From positions 62,001-126,000 of the forward strand of contig NZ_FQWV01000004.1 of assembly GCF_900129775.1 (NCBI RefSeq): a stretch of DNA of 64,000 nt. Reading direction: 5' to 3'. The notes beneath the pieces are model-generated. The model was not told where the DNA came from. It was given only the letters and a program-made list of their open reading frames with translations, and did not search any database. The translations under genes were made by a program, and so were the position numbers. The DNA is from Halobaculum gomorrense (lineage in GTDB: Archaea > Halobacteriota > Halobacteria > Halobacteriales > Haloferacaceae). Below, in pieces: positions 51,933-61,348 of this stretch. Numbering within the stretch: the stretch's first letter is position 1; every line of letters starts with the position of its first letter.

Positions 51933-52088
51933 GGAGGCTGTACGTCTCTCATCGTGTTAACCTATCCCGCGAATCGGCGATCCGTCGCGTTCCGATCGCG
52001 TTCCGAATCGCTCTCGAATGCGACCCACGTGGCGATCAGATCGATACTCGCTGACGATTCTCCCAAGCGTTCGGTCGACTGCCGACGG

Positions 52089-55000
52089 TCACATGAAGTC
52101 CGCAATCGATCCCTGTTTGTTTTTGTCGTTCTCGAACACCGACTCCAGCGAGCGTTCGAGAATCTCCAGCCGCTGGATAGTGTACTCGCGGCAGCCGAAC
52201 TCCTTGGCGACCTCCAGCGCGACGTCCATGTACTTGTTCACGGAGCCGCGGTGGACGGTGAGGGTCATGTCGCCGCCGCACTCGCGGCAGTCGCCCGTGA
52301 GGGGCATCCGACGGTACTTCTCGCCGCAGTCGAGACACCGCGTCTCCTGTCTGGAGAACGCCCGGAGATTCCCGATCAGGTCCGGCAGGAAGTGGTACTC
52401 GATGACCCGCTCGGCCACGTCCGTCTCGTCGACGGCGCGGAGCTTCCGCGCGAGCGCCAACTGCGCGTCCATCTTGTCCATCATCGACCCGAGCGTCTTG
52501 TACGCCGAGAGGTCGGGGCCGAGCGCGATGTCGGTCGTGTCGTGGGTGTGGTCGAAGCCGCGGTACTCGTCGTCGGTGCCGAGGGTGTCCTCACCGATCT
52601 GGATCAGGTCCTCCACCTCGCCGGGGTCGGCCATGTCGAGGGTGGCCTCGTAAAACTCGCGGGGGTACTGCCGGACGATGTCCATGTTGTGCGCCTCGTC
52701 GTCGATTTCGGAGGGGTCGATGCGCGAGGACATGACGAGCGGGGCGTCCATGGAGTTGTGGGCGTACAGCCAGTTCGCGGTGAAGACGGGTTCGCCCCCG
52801 ACCTGTAGATCATAGAGGAACCCGTCGTAATCGACGCGCTCGACGTTCTGCACCCGGAGGTACGAGAGGTCCCCGTCGACGATCGGGCGGACCTCGTCGA
52901 GTTTGGAAGCCGCAGCCTGGGGGAGTTCCCGCTCGTCGAGCGCGCTAACGATGTCGCGGAGTTTCTCCAGCGAGATGTGTTCGCGCCGCTTCAAATACTC
53001 CGGCACGAGACGCTTCACGCCGGGAATGTCCATCTCCCGAATTCGCATCAACGCGTCCGGGACCGACACGACGAGGCTCTTCGGTTGGTACGGCTCGTTC
53101 CCGTCGAGGAGACGACCGAGGGGGTTGTCGGACGCTCCACCTGAGACAGTGACCGTGAAAATCGGCTGGCGCGATTCGTCACGCTCGCGTCGGGAGACGT
53201 TCGCGACGAGTCCGAACCGGTGGAGCAGGAACACGACGCCGTCCTTCACGTCCTCGCTGGTCGTGTGGAACGCGATCGTTGTGTGGTTGTCGTCACTCGT
53301 TTCGCTTCCGTCGCCGGCGATGAACCCCCGGAGGAAGGCGAGTGCGATGTCGTCAGGGGCGCGGAGTATACACTTCGGGACGATCTTCTCGCTCGACGTG
53401 CATTCGTCCCTGTCCTCGAAGCCGAGTTCGTAGAGGATCTCGCGGACGACCGCGGGGAACGCTGCTTCATACGCCTTGTTCGACCATCTCACCGCGGGGT
53501 CGCATCCGAGCGACGCGTTCGCAGCCTCGACGACTCGATCGATTAGTTCGTCGTCTGCGTTGTGGATCGTCGGTCGGACCCCGGAGAGCGATCCTTCGGC
53601 GACGAACATCCCGAGCAACCACGCGAACTCCTCGTCCACGTCGACGGACCGATCGATCCCGTCCGAAGACCCCCTCAGTCCGACACTGACCGCCTCCGGA
53701 GGATCGGTGTCCGACCGTTCACCGATCGTCTTCAACGTCTCGGCGGACAGCTTCCGTTTCGAGAGCCGGTAGGAGAGTCCTCCATCGAATGCGACGCGTG
53801 TCTCGTCACCTCGGCGAGATCCCTCCCATACGTCGGTCAAGTACGCCTCAACTTCCTCATCGACGAACACGTACGGATCCTCGACGGCATCGATCGCGTC
53901 GATCGTCGTCGACTCCGGTTCGATATCCAGCCGTTGGGGAGCAACGACGAGATCGCCCTCCCTCAGATCGCCACCCGCCACCTCCTCGATCCCGTCATCG
54001 TATCGGAACAGACTGTGGTGTTCTGTGAGTTCGAGCGAGCGGCCGAACTGCGTCTCGATGCGAACGAGCGACTCATCCTCGTCGGCCCGGTACCGGATCG
54101 CCTTTTCGATGGGTTTCAGCGACGCCTCGTGATTCTCGTCGAACGCGTACGTCTTCCATCCCTCCCACCGGCACGTGCGCTTCCGGAACTTCCCATCGAC
54201 CTCGATTGGGCTCTCCAGTTCCTCCCAGAACTCTCCAAAGGTAGTGAACCGAACCTCTCTATCGGGACCGACCGCGACGAGCCGCGAGTCCTCGGTTACG
54301 CTCCCGCCGCGCTGGTCCGGGAGGAACGACTTGCTGAAATTTAGCAGGCCGTCCATGAGGAGCATGACGCAGTCTTCGTCGCCGTCGCATTGCGCTGAGT
54401 GAATCCCGTTTGCAACGAGCGTGTGCGTTTCCTCGACCGTGAGACAGTACGTGTGACTCGTGTCGCTCTCGGCGTAGTCGACCGACGTGATCTCATCAAC
54501 GCTTCGGCCGCCGTCGGCACGGGCCACCGGGGGACCCTCTCGAGAGGCGACGCGGTCGTCGGGCGTCGTGGCCGGGATCGAGAGTTCGTCTCCGACCGTC
54601 AACTCGGTCGCCTCTATCGTTTCGATCCCGTCGTCCCATCGGCAGAGCCGGTGATCCGGCGTCACCGTGATCTCTCGCCCGCTCCGCGTCTCCACGCGAA
54701 CCATGTGATCCGGCGCGATGTGCTTCGAAACCGCCTCGACCGGCTTCAGCACCTCCTCGCCGTCCTCGGTCACCGAGGGAACGAACACGTCGCCGTCCAG
54801 TTCCGACACGAGCGTCCCGAAGTCGTCCTCGCTCGGATCGTCCAACCGCTCCTCGACGAACTCGTCGATCCGTCCGTGGTGCCACTCGTCGGTCTCGTCG
54901 TGATACCAGAGCTTCGTCTCCGGGTGGAAACAGTTCCGCCTCTTTGCCGCGTGGAAGTACGGGTGCGCGTACCCGACGGCCGCGCTCGTGAAGCCGACCA

Positions 55001-57728
55001 CTCTCCCCACGACCGCGGCGCTGGTGTGGGGGGCCATCCCGAACACGAGTTCGCCCACGAGGTCGTCGCGCTCGTTCACCTCGTAGAACGGCTCCAGATC
55101 GTAGAAGTCCGTGAGCAGTTCGTCGACGAAGTCGGCCGTCTTCATCATGTGTTCGGCCGCGCCGTCCGAGAGGACGATGTCCTGCACTTTCAGCTCGATG
55201 AGCTGGTCGTCGTGGACGAGCGGTTCGCCGTCGATGTCGGTCTCGTAGCCCAGCTCCCGGAAGTGGTCGGCGGTCACGTCGAGTTCCTGTGGCCGGACCG
55301 ACGTGACGGGGAGGTCGGTCATGTCGTAGCGGACGGTACCGTCCTTGAACGACGTGACGCCGTGTTTCGCGCGGAAGACCCCCTTCTCGATCGGTTCGGG
55401 CGTCTTGTTCGATGAGGACAGACCCTTGACACCTTTTAGGATGTCGAAGCTCGCCTCGCGCTCGCCGGTCGCCTCCAGCGCCGACCAGTACTCGTCGTTG
55501 AGGTCGATCGTGTGCCAGTCGGGACTCTCGACATCGCGCTCGCAGCGCGGGCACTCGACGCGTCCGGACTCGTCGGGCTCACAGACGGTGCCGCACTCCT
55601 CGCACTCGTAGTACGGCTCCGTGTGGGCCGAGCACGCCGGACACTGCGGCTTGAACGTGTGCTCGCCGCACTCGGGGCACTCGCGCTCGCCGACGAGCAC
55701 GTCGTAGACCCCCTTCCCTTTGTCCGTGCGGTTGCGGGCGGCCTCGCCCACGGATCGCTGGTTGCCGCCGAGTTCCGTGATCGGGAACAGCGTGTGGACC
55801 GCCGGCGAGAGGTCGCGGCTCTCGGATTTCTCCGGCCGGCCCATCCGGTTGCCGATCCGGGTGGGGGCGCGCTCGCGCACCTCGAAGCCGACCACCTCGT
55901 TGACCGCGCGGATCGCGTTCTCGCCGCCGTCCCACCCCTCGGCCTCCGCCGACAGGGCCGTCCGGTCCCACTCGCGGCGCAGGCCGTCGGTGACTCCCAC
56001 CTGCCGGAGCAGCGGTCGGAAGTCGGGAATCCGTATCGCGTCCTCGGTCTGCGTGTGCTCCACGAGCAGCTTCTCCAGCGCACGGCGGACGGTGTCGGTG
56101 TGCTCGACGACGAGGAGGTCGCCGGTCACCTCGCCGTCGGCCGCGGCGTCCGCGAGCGCGTCGTACTCGTCGACCGAGATGTCGTGCCAGCAGTAGGTGT
56201 AGGCGGGGTGCAGGGGCGCGTCGTACTCGTCGACCCACGCGAGCGCCTGGCCTGCGTCGGGCTCGTCGAGATCGACCGTGAGGTCGTCCTCCAGCGCCTG
56301 GAGGTCTGCGCCCGCTGCCGCGAGATCCTGTTCCCACCACTCGCGGACGTACGAGGCGGGCGCGAGCGGGTGGTTGTTCTCGACGAACTCGCCGAAGTTG
56401 ACGAGGTACTCGCCTAAGTCCAGCACCTCCTCGACACCGTTGCGGACCTCCTTCGCTTCCTTCGGATCGTCGATGCGGCGCACGTCACCGTTCGCCAGCC
56501 TGACGGTCGGTCCGTCGATCGAGTCGACGGGGACGACGCCGCCGGCCTTCCCGGGGCGTTCGGTCTTGATCTGGGTGCCGGTCGCGAGGAAGTCGTCGAC
56601 GATGTGCATCGTCGCGGGGTGGACGCCGGCGGTGGCGAAGCCGTGGTTGCGCGCACGGCCGTAGCGCAGTCGGAAGCCCCCCGCCTCGGAGGGATGGCCG
56701 AAGACCGGACGTCCGGCGATGAGGTCGCGGAGGAACTTCTGAGAGGAGTCGGCCCGCGTCGGCTCAATCGGGGCGTCCGGGTCCCCCTCGGCCGATCCCG
56801 CCCCCTCGCTCTCCGCGCCGTCGTTCGTCTCGTCCTCGGTGCCGTCGCCGTCTCCGTCGTCGCCCGCGGCCTCCTCGCTGCCATCACCGTAGTACGTGCC
56901 GTCGATGAGGTCCTGAAGCCAGGGCCAGTCGACCTCGTCGAGCTGACGGGTGTACCGCTGGATCTTGGGGGCCTTGAGCGCGATCCCCTCTGCGAGCACG
57001 AGGCACATCCCGCCGCGGGCGTTGTTGGTGTCCACCCGCTCGAGATCGCGGAACCCGGAGACCTCCTCGTCGCCGGTGGCCTCCCCGTCGAGCATGATCG
57101 GCATGTGCTCGGCGATGAACTTCGTCTCCGTGTCCTTCGGCGTGTACTGGAGCCCTGTCTCCTTGTCGTAGAGGCCGACCTCCTCGGCGTAGCGTTCGAC
57201 CTCGTCGTCGCGAGCGCGATACTCCTCGATGCCCAGCAGCGCGCGGGCGTAGTCGCCGACGAGCACCGACAGCGCCTGCGCCGTCCCGCCCGCAGAGCGG
57301 ATCGGTCCGGCGTAGTAGACGTTGATGAACTCGGTGCCGTCGTCGTTCTCCAGGATCTCGACGCGGTCGATCCCCTCGATGGGGGCGGCGACGACCCCCT
57401 CCGTCAGCAGGGCGACCGCCGTCCGGACTGCGCCCTCGATCTTGCCCGCGCGGGAGTCGAAGTCGCCGACGGTGCCCTCCACGAAGTCGGTCACGAGCTC
57501 CAGCGCCGCCTCCTCGCGGGACATCTCCCCCTCCAGTTCGCGGACGCGCTCGGCGACGCCGGGGATCTCGAGGATGTTTTCGACGCGGTCGGCCATGTCG
57601 CGGGCGACCGGGATCTCGATCTCCGTCTCCGGGTCTTTCCCCTGTGCCTTCGCCGCCTCCGCGCGCTCGAACGCCTCGTCCAACCTGTCCTCGATCCGTG
57701 CGAAGTAGCGCTCGTCGTCCGGTCTCAT
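52089..57728 (-). CDS. polC: DNA polymerase D large subunit DP2 with two inteins
   Basis: 1879 codons from the ATG at 57728; removing the inteins leaves 1182 residues, the usual DP2 size. Opening MRPDDERYFARIEDRLDEAF; family blocks VYYAGPIRSAGGTAQALSVL and GFRLRYGRARNHGFA; zinc clusters (CPECGEHTFKPQCPACSAHT, CEECG, CPRC; C-terminal CLDCG/CRECGG). The catalytic aspartates lie in NCDGDEDCVMLL, split by intein 1. The C-terminus KQGSIADFM is a PCNA-interacting (PIP-like) peptide. Euryarchaeal replicative polymerase; DP1 is not in the window. The start shares ATGA with an upstream ORF, and the predicted promoter is ~200 nt upstream, giving an unusually long leader. Confidence 0.96.
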   Translation of the reverse strand: MRPDDERYFARIEDRLDEAFERAEAAKAQGKDPETEIEIPVARDMADRVENILEIPGVAERVRELEGEMSREEAALELVTDFVEGTVGDFDSRAGKIEGAVRTAVALLTEGVVAAPIEGIDRVEILENDDGTEFINVYYAGPIRSAGGTAQALSVLVGDYARALLGIEEYRARDDEVERYAEEVGLYDKETGLQYTPKDTETKFIAEHMPIMLDGEATGDEEVSGFRDLERVDTNNARGGMCLVLAEGIALKAPKIQRYTRQLDEVDWPWLQDLIDGTYYGDGSEEAAGDDGDGDGTEDETNDGAESEGAGSAEGDPDAPIEPTRADSSQKFLRDLIAGRPVFGHPSEAGGFRLRYGRARNHGFATAGVHPATMHIVDDFLATGTQIKTERPGKAGGVVPVDSIDGPTVRLANGDVRRIDDPKEAKEVRNGVEEVLDLGEYLVNFGEFVENNHPLAPASYVREWWEQDLAAAGADLQALEDDLTVDLDEPDAGQALAWVDEYDAPLHPAYTYCWHDISVDEYDALADAAADGEVTGDLLVVEHTDTVRRALEKLLVEHTQTEDAIRIPDFRPLLRQVGVTDGLRREWDRTALSAEAEGWDGGENAIRAVNEVVGFEVRERAPTRIGNRMGRPEKSESRDLSPAVHTLFPITELGGNQRSVGEAARNRTDKGKGVYDVLVGERECPECGEHTFKPQCPACSAHTEPYYECEECGTVCEPDESGRVECPRCERDVESPDWHTIDLNDEYWSALEATGEREASFDILKGVKGLSSSNKTPEPIEKGVFRAKHGVTSFKDGTVRYDMTDLPVTSVRPQELDVTADHFRELGYETDIDGEPLVHDDQLIELKVQDIVLSDGAAEHMMKTADFVDELLTDFYDLEPFYEVNERDDLVGELVFGMAPHTSAAVVGRVVGFTSAAVGYAHPYFHAAKRRNCFHPETKLWYHDETDEWHHGRIDEFVEERLDDPSEDDFGTLVSELDGDVFVPSVTEDGEEVLKPVEAVSKHIAPDHMVRVETRSGREITVTPDHRLCRWDDGIETIEATELTVGDELSIPATTPDDRVASREGPPVARADGGRSVDEITSVDYAESDTSHTYCLTVEETHTLVANGIHSAQCDGDEDCVMLLMDGLLNFSKSFLPDQRGGSVTEDSRLVAVGPDREVRFTTFGEFWEELESPIEVDGKFRKRTCRWEGWKTYAFDENHEASLKPIEKAIRYRADEDESLVRIETQFGRSLELTEHHSLFRYDDGIEEVAGGDLREGDLVVAPQRLDIEPESTTIDAIDAVEDPYVFVDEEVEAYLTDVWEGSRRGDETRVAFDGGLSYRLSKRKLSAETLKTIGERSDTDPPEAVSVGLRGSSDGIDRSVDVDEEFAWLLGMFVAEGSLSGVRPTIHNADDELIDRVVEAANASLGCDPAVRWSNKAYEAAFPAVVREILYELGFEDRDECTSSEKIVPKCILRAPDDIALAFLRGFIAGDGSETSDDNHTTIAFHTTSEDVKDGVVFLLHRFGLVANVSRRERDESRQPIFTVTVSGGASDNPLGRLLDGNEPYQPKSLVVSVPDALMRIREMDIPGVKRLVPEYLKRREHISLEKLRDIVSALDERELPQAAASKLDEVRPIVDGDLSYLRVQNVERVDYDGFLYDLQVGGEPVFTANWLYAHNSMDAPLVMSSRIDPSEIDDEAHNMDIVRQYPREFYEATLDMADPGEVEDLIQIGEDTLGTDDEYRGFDHTHDTTDIALGPDLSAYKTLGSMMDKMDAQLALARKLRAVDETDVAERVIEYHFLPDLIGNLRAFSRQETRCLDCGEKYRRMPLTGDCRECGGDMTLTVHRGSVNKYMDVALEVAKEFGCREYTIQRLEILERSLESVFENDKNKQGSIADFM
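52755..54302 (-). mobile_element. DP2 intein b: full-size intein with LAGLIDADG endonuclease
   Basis: 516 residues (DP2 positions 1143-1658), inserted between RGG and SMDAPLV. Starts Ser (SVTEDSRLVAVGPD), block B TEHHSL, ends WLYAHN with canonical His-Asn, +1 residue Ser. Two LAGLIDADG-type motifs, LLGMFVAEGS (229-238) and FLRGFIAGDGS (323-333), each with its acidic catalytic residue, so the homing endonuclease could be active. Splicing leaves no scar. Confidence 0.93.
54390..54932 (-). other. DP2 intein a: mini-intein in the catalytic motif, ending Ala-Gln
   Basis: 181 residues (DP2 positions 933-1113), inserted between KRRN and CDGDED, directly at the polymerase active-site aspartates. Cys1 start (CFHPETKLWY), block B TPDHRL, and block F/G TYCLTVEETHTLVANGIHSAQ region; +1 residue Cys. 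No endonuclease domain is present. The C-terminus is Ala-Gln instead of His-Asn; inteins at this DP2 site with terminal Gln are known from Pyrococcus. Only 29 extein residues separate it from intein b. Confidence 0.93.
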
Positions 57729-57910
57729 TGCGTCGCCTCCGTCGTCGGGCCGCGGCGTCCGCTCCGCCGGCGCGGGTCTCCCCGCCGGGGCCGTCGCTCC
57801 CACCGACCCTGCTCGGGTTGCAGTCGTATCGTTGGTACCGACCCCGGAGCCGCGTTCACGGCGGCGACGAACGCGCCGCCTCGGCTCGCGTGTCGGGGTC
57901 GTCGGTGCAC
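57725..57910 (-). other. DP2 leader region with a possible GTG-initiated ORF ending at ATGA
   Basis: A TATA-like TTATCA (complement, ~57938) predicts a start near 57912. A GTG at 57910 opens 61 codons whose TGA overlaps the DP2 ATG. The encoded peptide is Arg/Pro/Gly-rich and looks non-coding in composition, so chance is likely, but the design matches the arlI and cheB leaders. The rest of the 270-bp gap to the PPC gene holds only CTCCC/GGGAG near 57916-57932. Confidence 0.3.
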
Positions 57911-58002
57911 GTCACCTCCCTGTGCGCGGGAGGGTGATAAGCGGTTCGCGTCTCCTGCGACCACGGGTTCGCTCGTGGCCACGTCGGTCGGCCCGGCCGG
58001 CC

Positions 58003-58422
58003 CTACAGCCAGAGGTCGAGGTCCGTGACCTCGTCGTGCTCGCGCTCCAGCGGCTCCTCGAACGCGCGGAGGTACACCTCTCCCGCGAACACCGTTGCGG
58101 CGTTCAGGTGCCCCGCGAGCGCCTGCCCGCTGCGCCGCGAGAGCACGGCGTGGGTGTGGGCGAAGCGCTCGCCGTCCAGTCGCGCGACGTTGCCGACGCA
58201 GGCGGCGACCTCCAGCGGTTCGTCGAACGCGACCGACCGGTACTCCTGGTCGTCCTGATCGTAGAACCACACCTCGGCGTCCTGCACGGCGCCCATGGCG
58301 TTGAACCACGCCGCGTCCGCCTCGACCTTGTCGGCGAGCGACTCGATCTCCTCGCGCCAGTCGGCGCCGTTGTCCAGGCTTGCCACGTACTCGCCGGCGA
58401 CCTCGACCGCTCGGTAGTTCAT
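58003..58422 (-). CDS. PPC/DUF296-domain protein
   Basis: 139 residues forming one PPC (plant and prokaryote conserved) domain: EIESLADKVEADAAWFNAMGAVQDAEVWFYDQ, and GERFAHTHAVLSRRSG with the family's metal-binding His cluster, then GHLNAATVFAGEVYLRAFE. Forms trimers; in plants attached to AT-hook DNA-binding proteins, in prokaryotes alone with unclear function. Divergent from nothing; same strand as DP2, 274 bp upstream of it. Confidence 0.85.
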   Translation of the reverse strand: MNYRAVEVAGEYVASLDNGADWREEIESLADKVEADAAWFNAMGAVQDAEVWFYDQDDQEYRSVAFDEPLEVAACVGNVARLDGERFAHTHAVLSRRSGQALAGHLNAATVFAGEVYLRAFEEPLEREHDEVTDLDLWL

Positions 58423-58634
58423 ACTTCACGCGTCGGCCGACCGGGAGTAAAACGTTGCCGCCGCGACCGAACCTTCATATACGAAGCCGGGACCAGCGCC
58501 ACCGATGCGACGCTGAGAACTGCCGCCGACGGCGAGACGGGTGCGCGGTCCGACCGTCGGCGCGGACGTGGTCCGACCGATCGCGGTGTCGATCGGGGCA
58601 CACAGGCCGCCTGTCAGCCCTCTCCGATCCGTAG

Positions 58635-59933
58635 CTACCGCGTCGCCGCGTCGATCGCGCGGTCGAGGTCGGCGACGATGTCCTCGGGGTTCTCGACGCC
58701 GACCGACAGGCGGATCATGTCGCCGGTGACGCCGGCGGCCAGTTGCTCCTCCTCGGTGAGCTGCTGGTGGGTCGTGCTCGCTGGGTGGATGACGAGCGTC
58801 TTCGCGTCGCCGACGTTCGCCACCAGCGACGCCAGTTCGGTTCCCTCGACCGTGTCGCGTGCGGCCTCGTAGCCGCCGTCGAGCCCGAACGCGATCATCC
58901 CGCCGTAGCCGCCGTCGAGGTACTCCGACGCCTCGGCGTGCGTCTCGTGGTCCGGGAGCCCCGGGTACGTCACCCAGTCGACGGCGGGGTGGTCAGCGAG
59001 GTGCTCGGCGACGTGCTGGGCGTTCGTGCAGTGGCGCTCCATTCGCATCGGGAGCGACTCCAGCTTCTGCATCGTCGCCCACGCGTCGAACGGCGACTGG
59101 GCGCTGCCGAGGTCGCGCTGCCCGCGCGCGATGGCGGCGTAGGTGAGTGCCGCCTCGCCGAAGCGCTCGGCGAAGTTGACGCCGTGGTACGCGGGGTTGT
59201 CGCCGCCGAGCTCCGGGAAGCGGTCGGCGTGCTCGCCCCACGGGAACGACCCGCCGTCGACGAGCACGCCGCCGATGGTCGAGCCGGAACCGTGGATCCA
59301 CTTGGTCGTCGATTCCCACACCAGGTCCGCGCCGTGTTCGATCGGCCGGCAGAGGTACGGCGTGGCGAACGTGTTGTCGACGAACAGCGGGACGCCGTGC
59401 TCGTGGGCGATGTCGGCGATGCGCTGGATGTCTGGCGTGACGAGCGCCGGGTTCCCGATGGTCTCGAGGTGGACGAACGCGGTGTCTTCGTCGATGGCGT
59501 CGGCGTACCCCTCGTAGTCGAGGGTGTCGACGAACCGGGTCGAGACACCGCGTCGCTCGACGGTGTGGGTGAGGTAGGTGTAGGTGCCACCGTACAGCGA
59601 CGACGAGGAGACGATGTTGTCGCCGGCCGACGCGAGCAGGAACGTCGCCAGGTCGAATGCTGCCATCCCGGAACTCGTCGGGACCGCACCGACGCCGCCC
59701 TCCAGCGACGCGAGGCGCTCGCCCAGGCGAGCGACCGTCGGATTGAGCAGTCGGCTGTAGATGTACCCTTCCTCCTCCAGCGCGAACAGCCGCGCGGCGT
59801 GGTCGGCGTCGTCGAACACGTAGGAGGTCGTCTGGTGGATCGGCGGCGCGCGCGCCCCGGTCGTCGGATCGGGGTCGGCGCCGTCGTGGACGCTGCGAGT
59901 CCAAAAGCCGTAGTCGGTATCGTCTTCTGCCAT
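58635..59933 (-). CDS. metY: O-acetylhomoserine sulfhydrylase-type PLP enzyme (MetY paralogue 1)
   Basis: 432 residues from the ATG at 59933. Cys/Met metabolism PLP family: PIHQTTSYVFDDADHAARLF, SGMAAFDLATFLLASAGDN, DNTFATPYLCRPIEHGAD, and the PLP lysine in [16 protein letters not shown]. Converts O-acetylhomoserine plus sulfide (or methanethiol) to homocysteine (or methionine). It is highly similar to the gene at 61345-62649 and flanks metX on the other side; it has its own promoter about 28 nt upstream (GCTTAGAG on the - strand). Specific thiol substrate unknown. Confidence 0.9.
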   Translation of the reverse strand: MAEDDTDYGFWTRSVHDGADPDPTTGARAPPIHQTTSYVFDDADHAARLFALEEEGYIYSRLLNPTVARLGERLASLEGGVGAVPTSSGMAAFDLATFLLASAGDNIVSSSSLYGGTYTYLTHTVERRGVSTRFVDTLDYEGYADAIDEDTAFVHLETIGNPALVTPDIQRIADIAHEHGVPLFVDNTFATPYLCRPIEHGADLVWESTTKWIHGSGSTIGGVLVDGGSFPWGEHADRFPELGGDNPAYHGVNFAERFGEAALTYAAIARGQRDLGSAQSPFDAWATMQKLESLPMRMERHCTNAQHVAEHLADHPAVDWVTYPGLPDHETHAEASEYLDGGYGGMIAFGLDGGYEAARDTVEGTELASLVANVGDAKTLVIHPASTTHQQLTEEEQLAAGVTGDMIRLSVGVENPEDIVADLDRAIDAATR

Positions 59934-60037
59934 ACTGTTTCCACCTACGGACACCGCTCTCTAAGCGCTGCCGCCGAGCGCTGAACTCGCCGCTGTCGAC
60001 GACGCAGGACGACGCGTCGCGGTCGGCCGCCGCCGGG

Positions 60038-61348
60038 CTACCCGGGAAACAGGCTCGCGTGGACCGGCGCGCGGTCGGGGCCGCCGGAGTGGCCGCCCGA
60101 GCCGTCGCTCCCGTCGCTCTCTTCTCTTTCGTCGCGGACGGCGCGCCCGTCGACGCCGTCGGCGAGGAAGTCGCGCAACGGCGGGCCGACGGACTCGGGT
60201 TCGACGAGGAACGCGTCGTGTCCGTGGTCAGACTCGACGACGTGGTGCGCGGTCGGCACGTCCGCGTCGCGGGCTGCGGCCGCGAGCGCGCGGGACTGCT
60301 CGACGGTGAAGTGCCAGTCGCCGGTGAACGACAGTGCGAGCAGTTCCCCCTCGAACGCCGCAAGCGCCTCCGTATCGGAGCCGTAGCCCGCGGCGAGGTC
60401 GTACTCGTCCATCGCCCGCGTGAGATAGAGATAGCTGTTGGCGTCGAAGCGTGCGGTGAACGAGTCGGCGTTGTAATCGAGGTACGACTCGACCTCGCGG
60501 TACGGGAAGAACCGGTCCGTCGGGTCGGCGGGCGCGTCGCCGAAGGCGCCGCGGCCGGCCGCACGGCGGCCGAACTTCCGGCCCATCGACGCCTTCGAGA
60601 GGTACATCACGTGACCGATCCGGCGCGCCTGCGCCAGCCCGTCGTCCGGATTCGGTCGGTCGTCGCCGTAGTAGTCGCCGCCGTTCCAGTTCGGGTCCGT
60701 GGTGATCGCGCGGCGGGCGATGGCGTCGAGCGAGAGGCACTGCGTGTCGAGCCGCGCAGCCGTCGCGACGGCGGCCACGCGGCGCACGTCGTCTGGGTAG
60801 TGCTTCGCCCAGTCGACGGCGTTCATCCCGCCGACGCTCCCGCCGACGACGGCGTGGAGGCGGCCGACGCCGAGGCGGTCGAGGAGCCGTCGCTGCGCGC
60901 GGGTCCAGTCGCCGACCGTCACCGGCGGGAACTCTGTCCCCCACGGTTCGCCGTCCGGTCCCTCCGACGGCGGCCCCGAGGAGCCGTAACAGGAGCCGGG
61001 GACGTTGACGCAGACGACGTAGTACTCGGTCGTGTCGATCGCCTTGCCGGGGCCGACCACGTCGTCCCACCACGCGCGGGCCTGGCCGGCGGTCTGCACG
61101 CCTGTCCCCACGTCCGCGTCTGCGTCCGCGTCGGCCGCCTCGGCGCCGCCGTCAGGACCGTCGGTGACGGGCTCGTGGTCCTCGCTGCGGGGCGCGTTCG
61201 AGACGTGCTGGCTCCCGGTGAGCGCGTGACAGACGAGGACCGCGTTGTCCCCGTCGAACTCGCCGTACGTCTCGTAGGCGAGCCGGAGGTCGTCGATCGA
61301 CTCGCCGCACTCGAACCGGAACTCGCCGACGGACTCGACGGCCGTCAT
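60038..61348 (-). CDS. metX: Homoserine O-acetyltransferase
   Basis: 436 residues from the ATG at 61348. Alpha/beta-hydrolase: [27 protein letters not shown], nucleophile [13 protein letters not shown], then Asp and His near [14 protein letters not shown] and [14 protein letters not shown]. Two haloarchaeal acidic inserts (an Asp/Ala stretch near 70-85 and a Gly/Ser/Asp tail). Acetylates homoserine with acetyl-CoA, the entry to methionine synthesis, and feeds the flanking MetY-type enzymes. ATGA overlap with the upstream metY paralogue. Confidence 0.93.
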   Translation of the reverse strand: MTAVESVGEFRFECGESIDDLRLAYETYGEFDGDNAVLVCHALTGSQHVSNAPRSEDHEPVTDGPDGGAEAADADADADVGTGVQTAGQARAWWDDVVGPGKAIDTTEYYVVCVNVPGSCYGSSGPPSEGPDGEPWGTEFPPVTVGDWTRAQRRLLDRLGVGRLHAVVGGSVGGMNAVDWAKHYPDDVRRVAAVATAARLDTQCLSLDAIARRAITTDPNWNGGDYYGDDRPNPDDGLAQARRIGHVMYLSKASMGRKFGRRAAGRGAFGDAPADPTDRFFPYREVESYLDYNADSFTARFDANSYLYLTRAMDEYDLAAGYGSDTEALAAFEGELLALSFTGDWHFTVEQSRALAAAARDADVPTAHHVVESDHGHDAFLVEPESVGPPLRDFLADGVDGRAVRDEREESDGSDGSGGHSGGPDRAPVHASLFPG

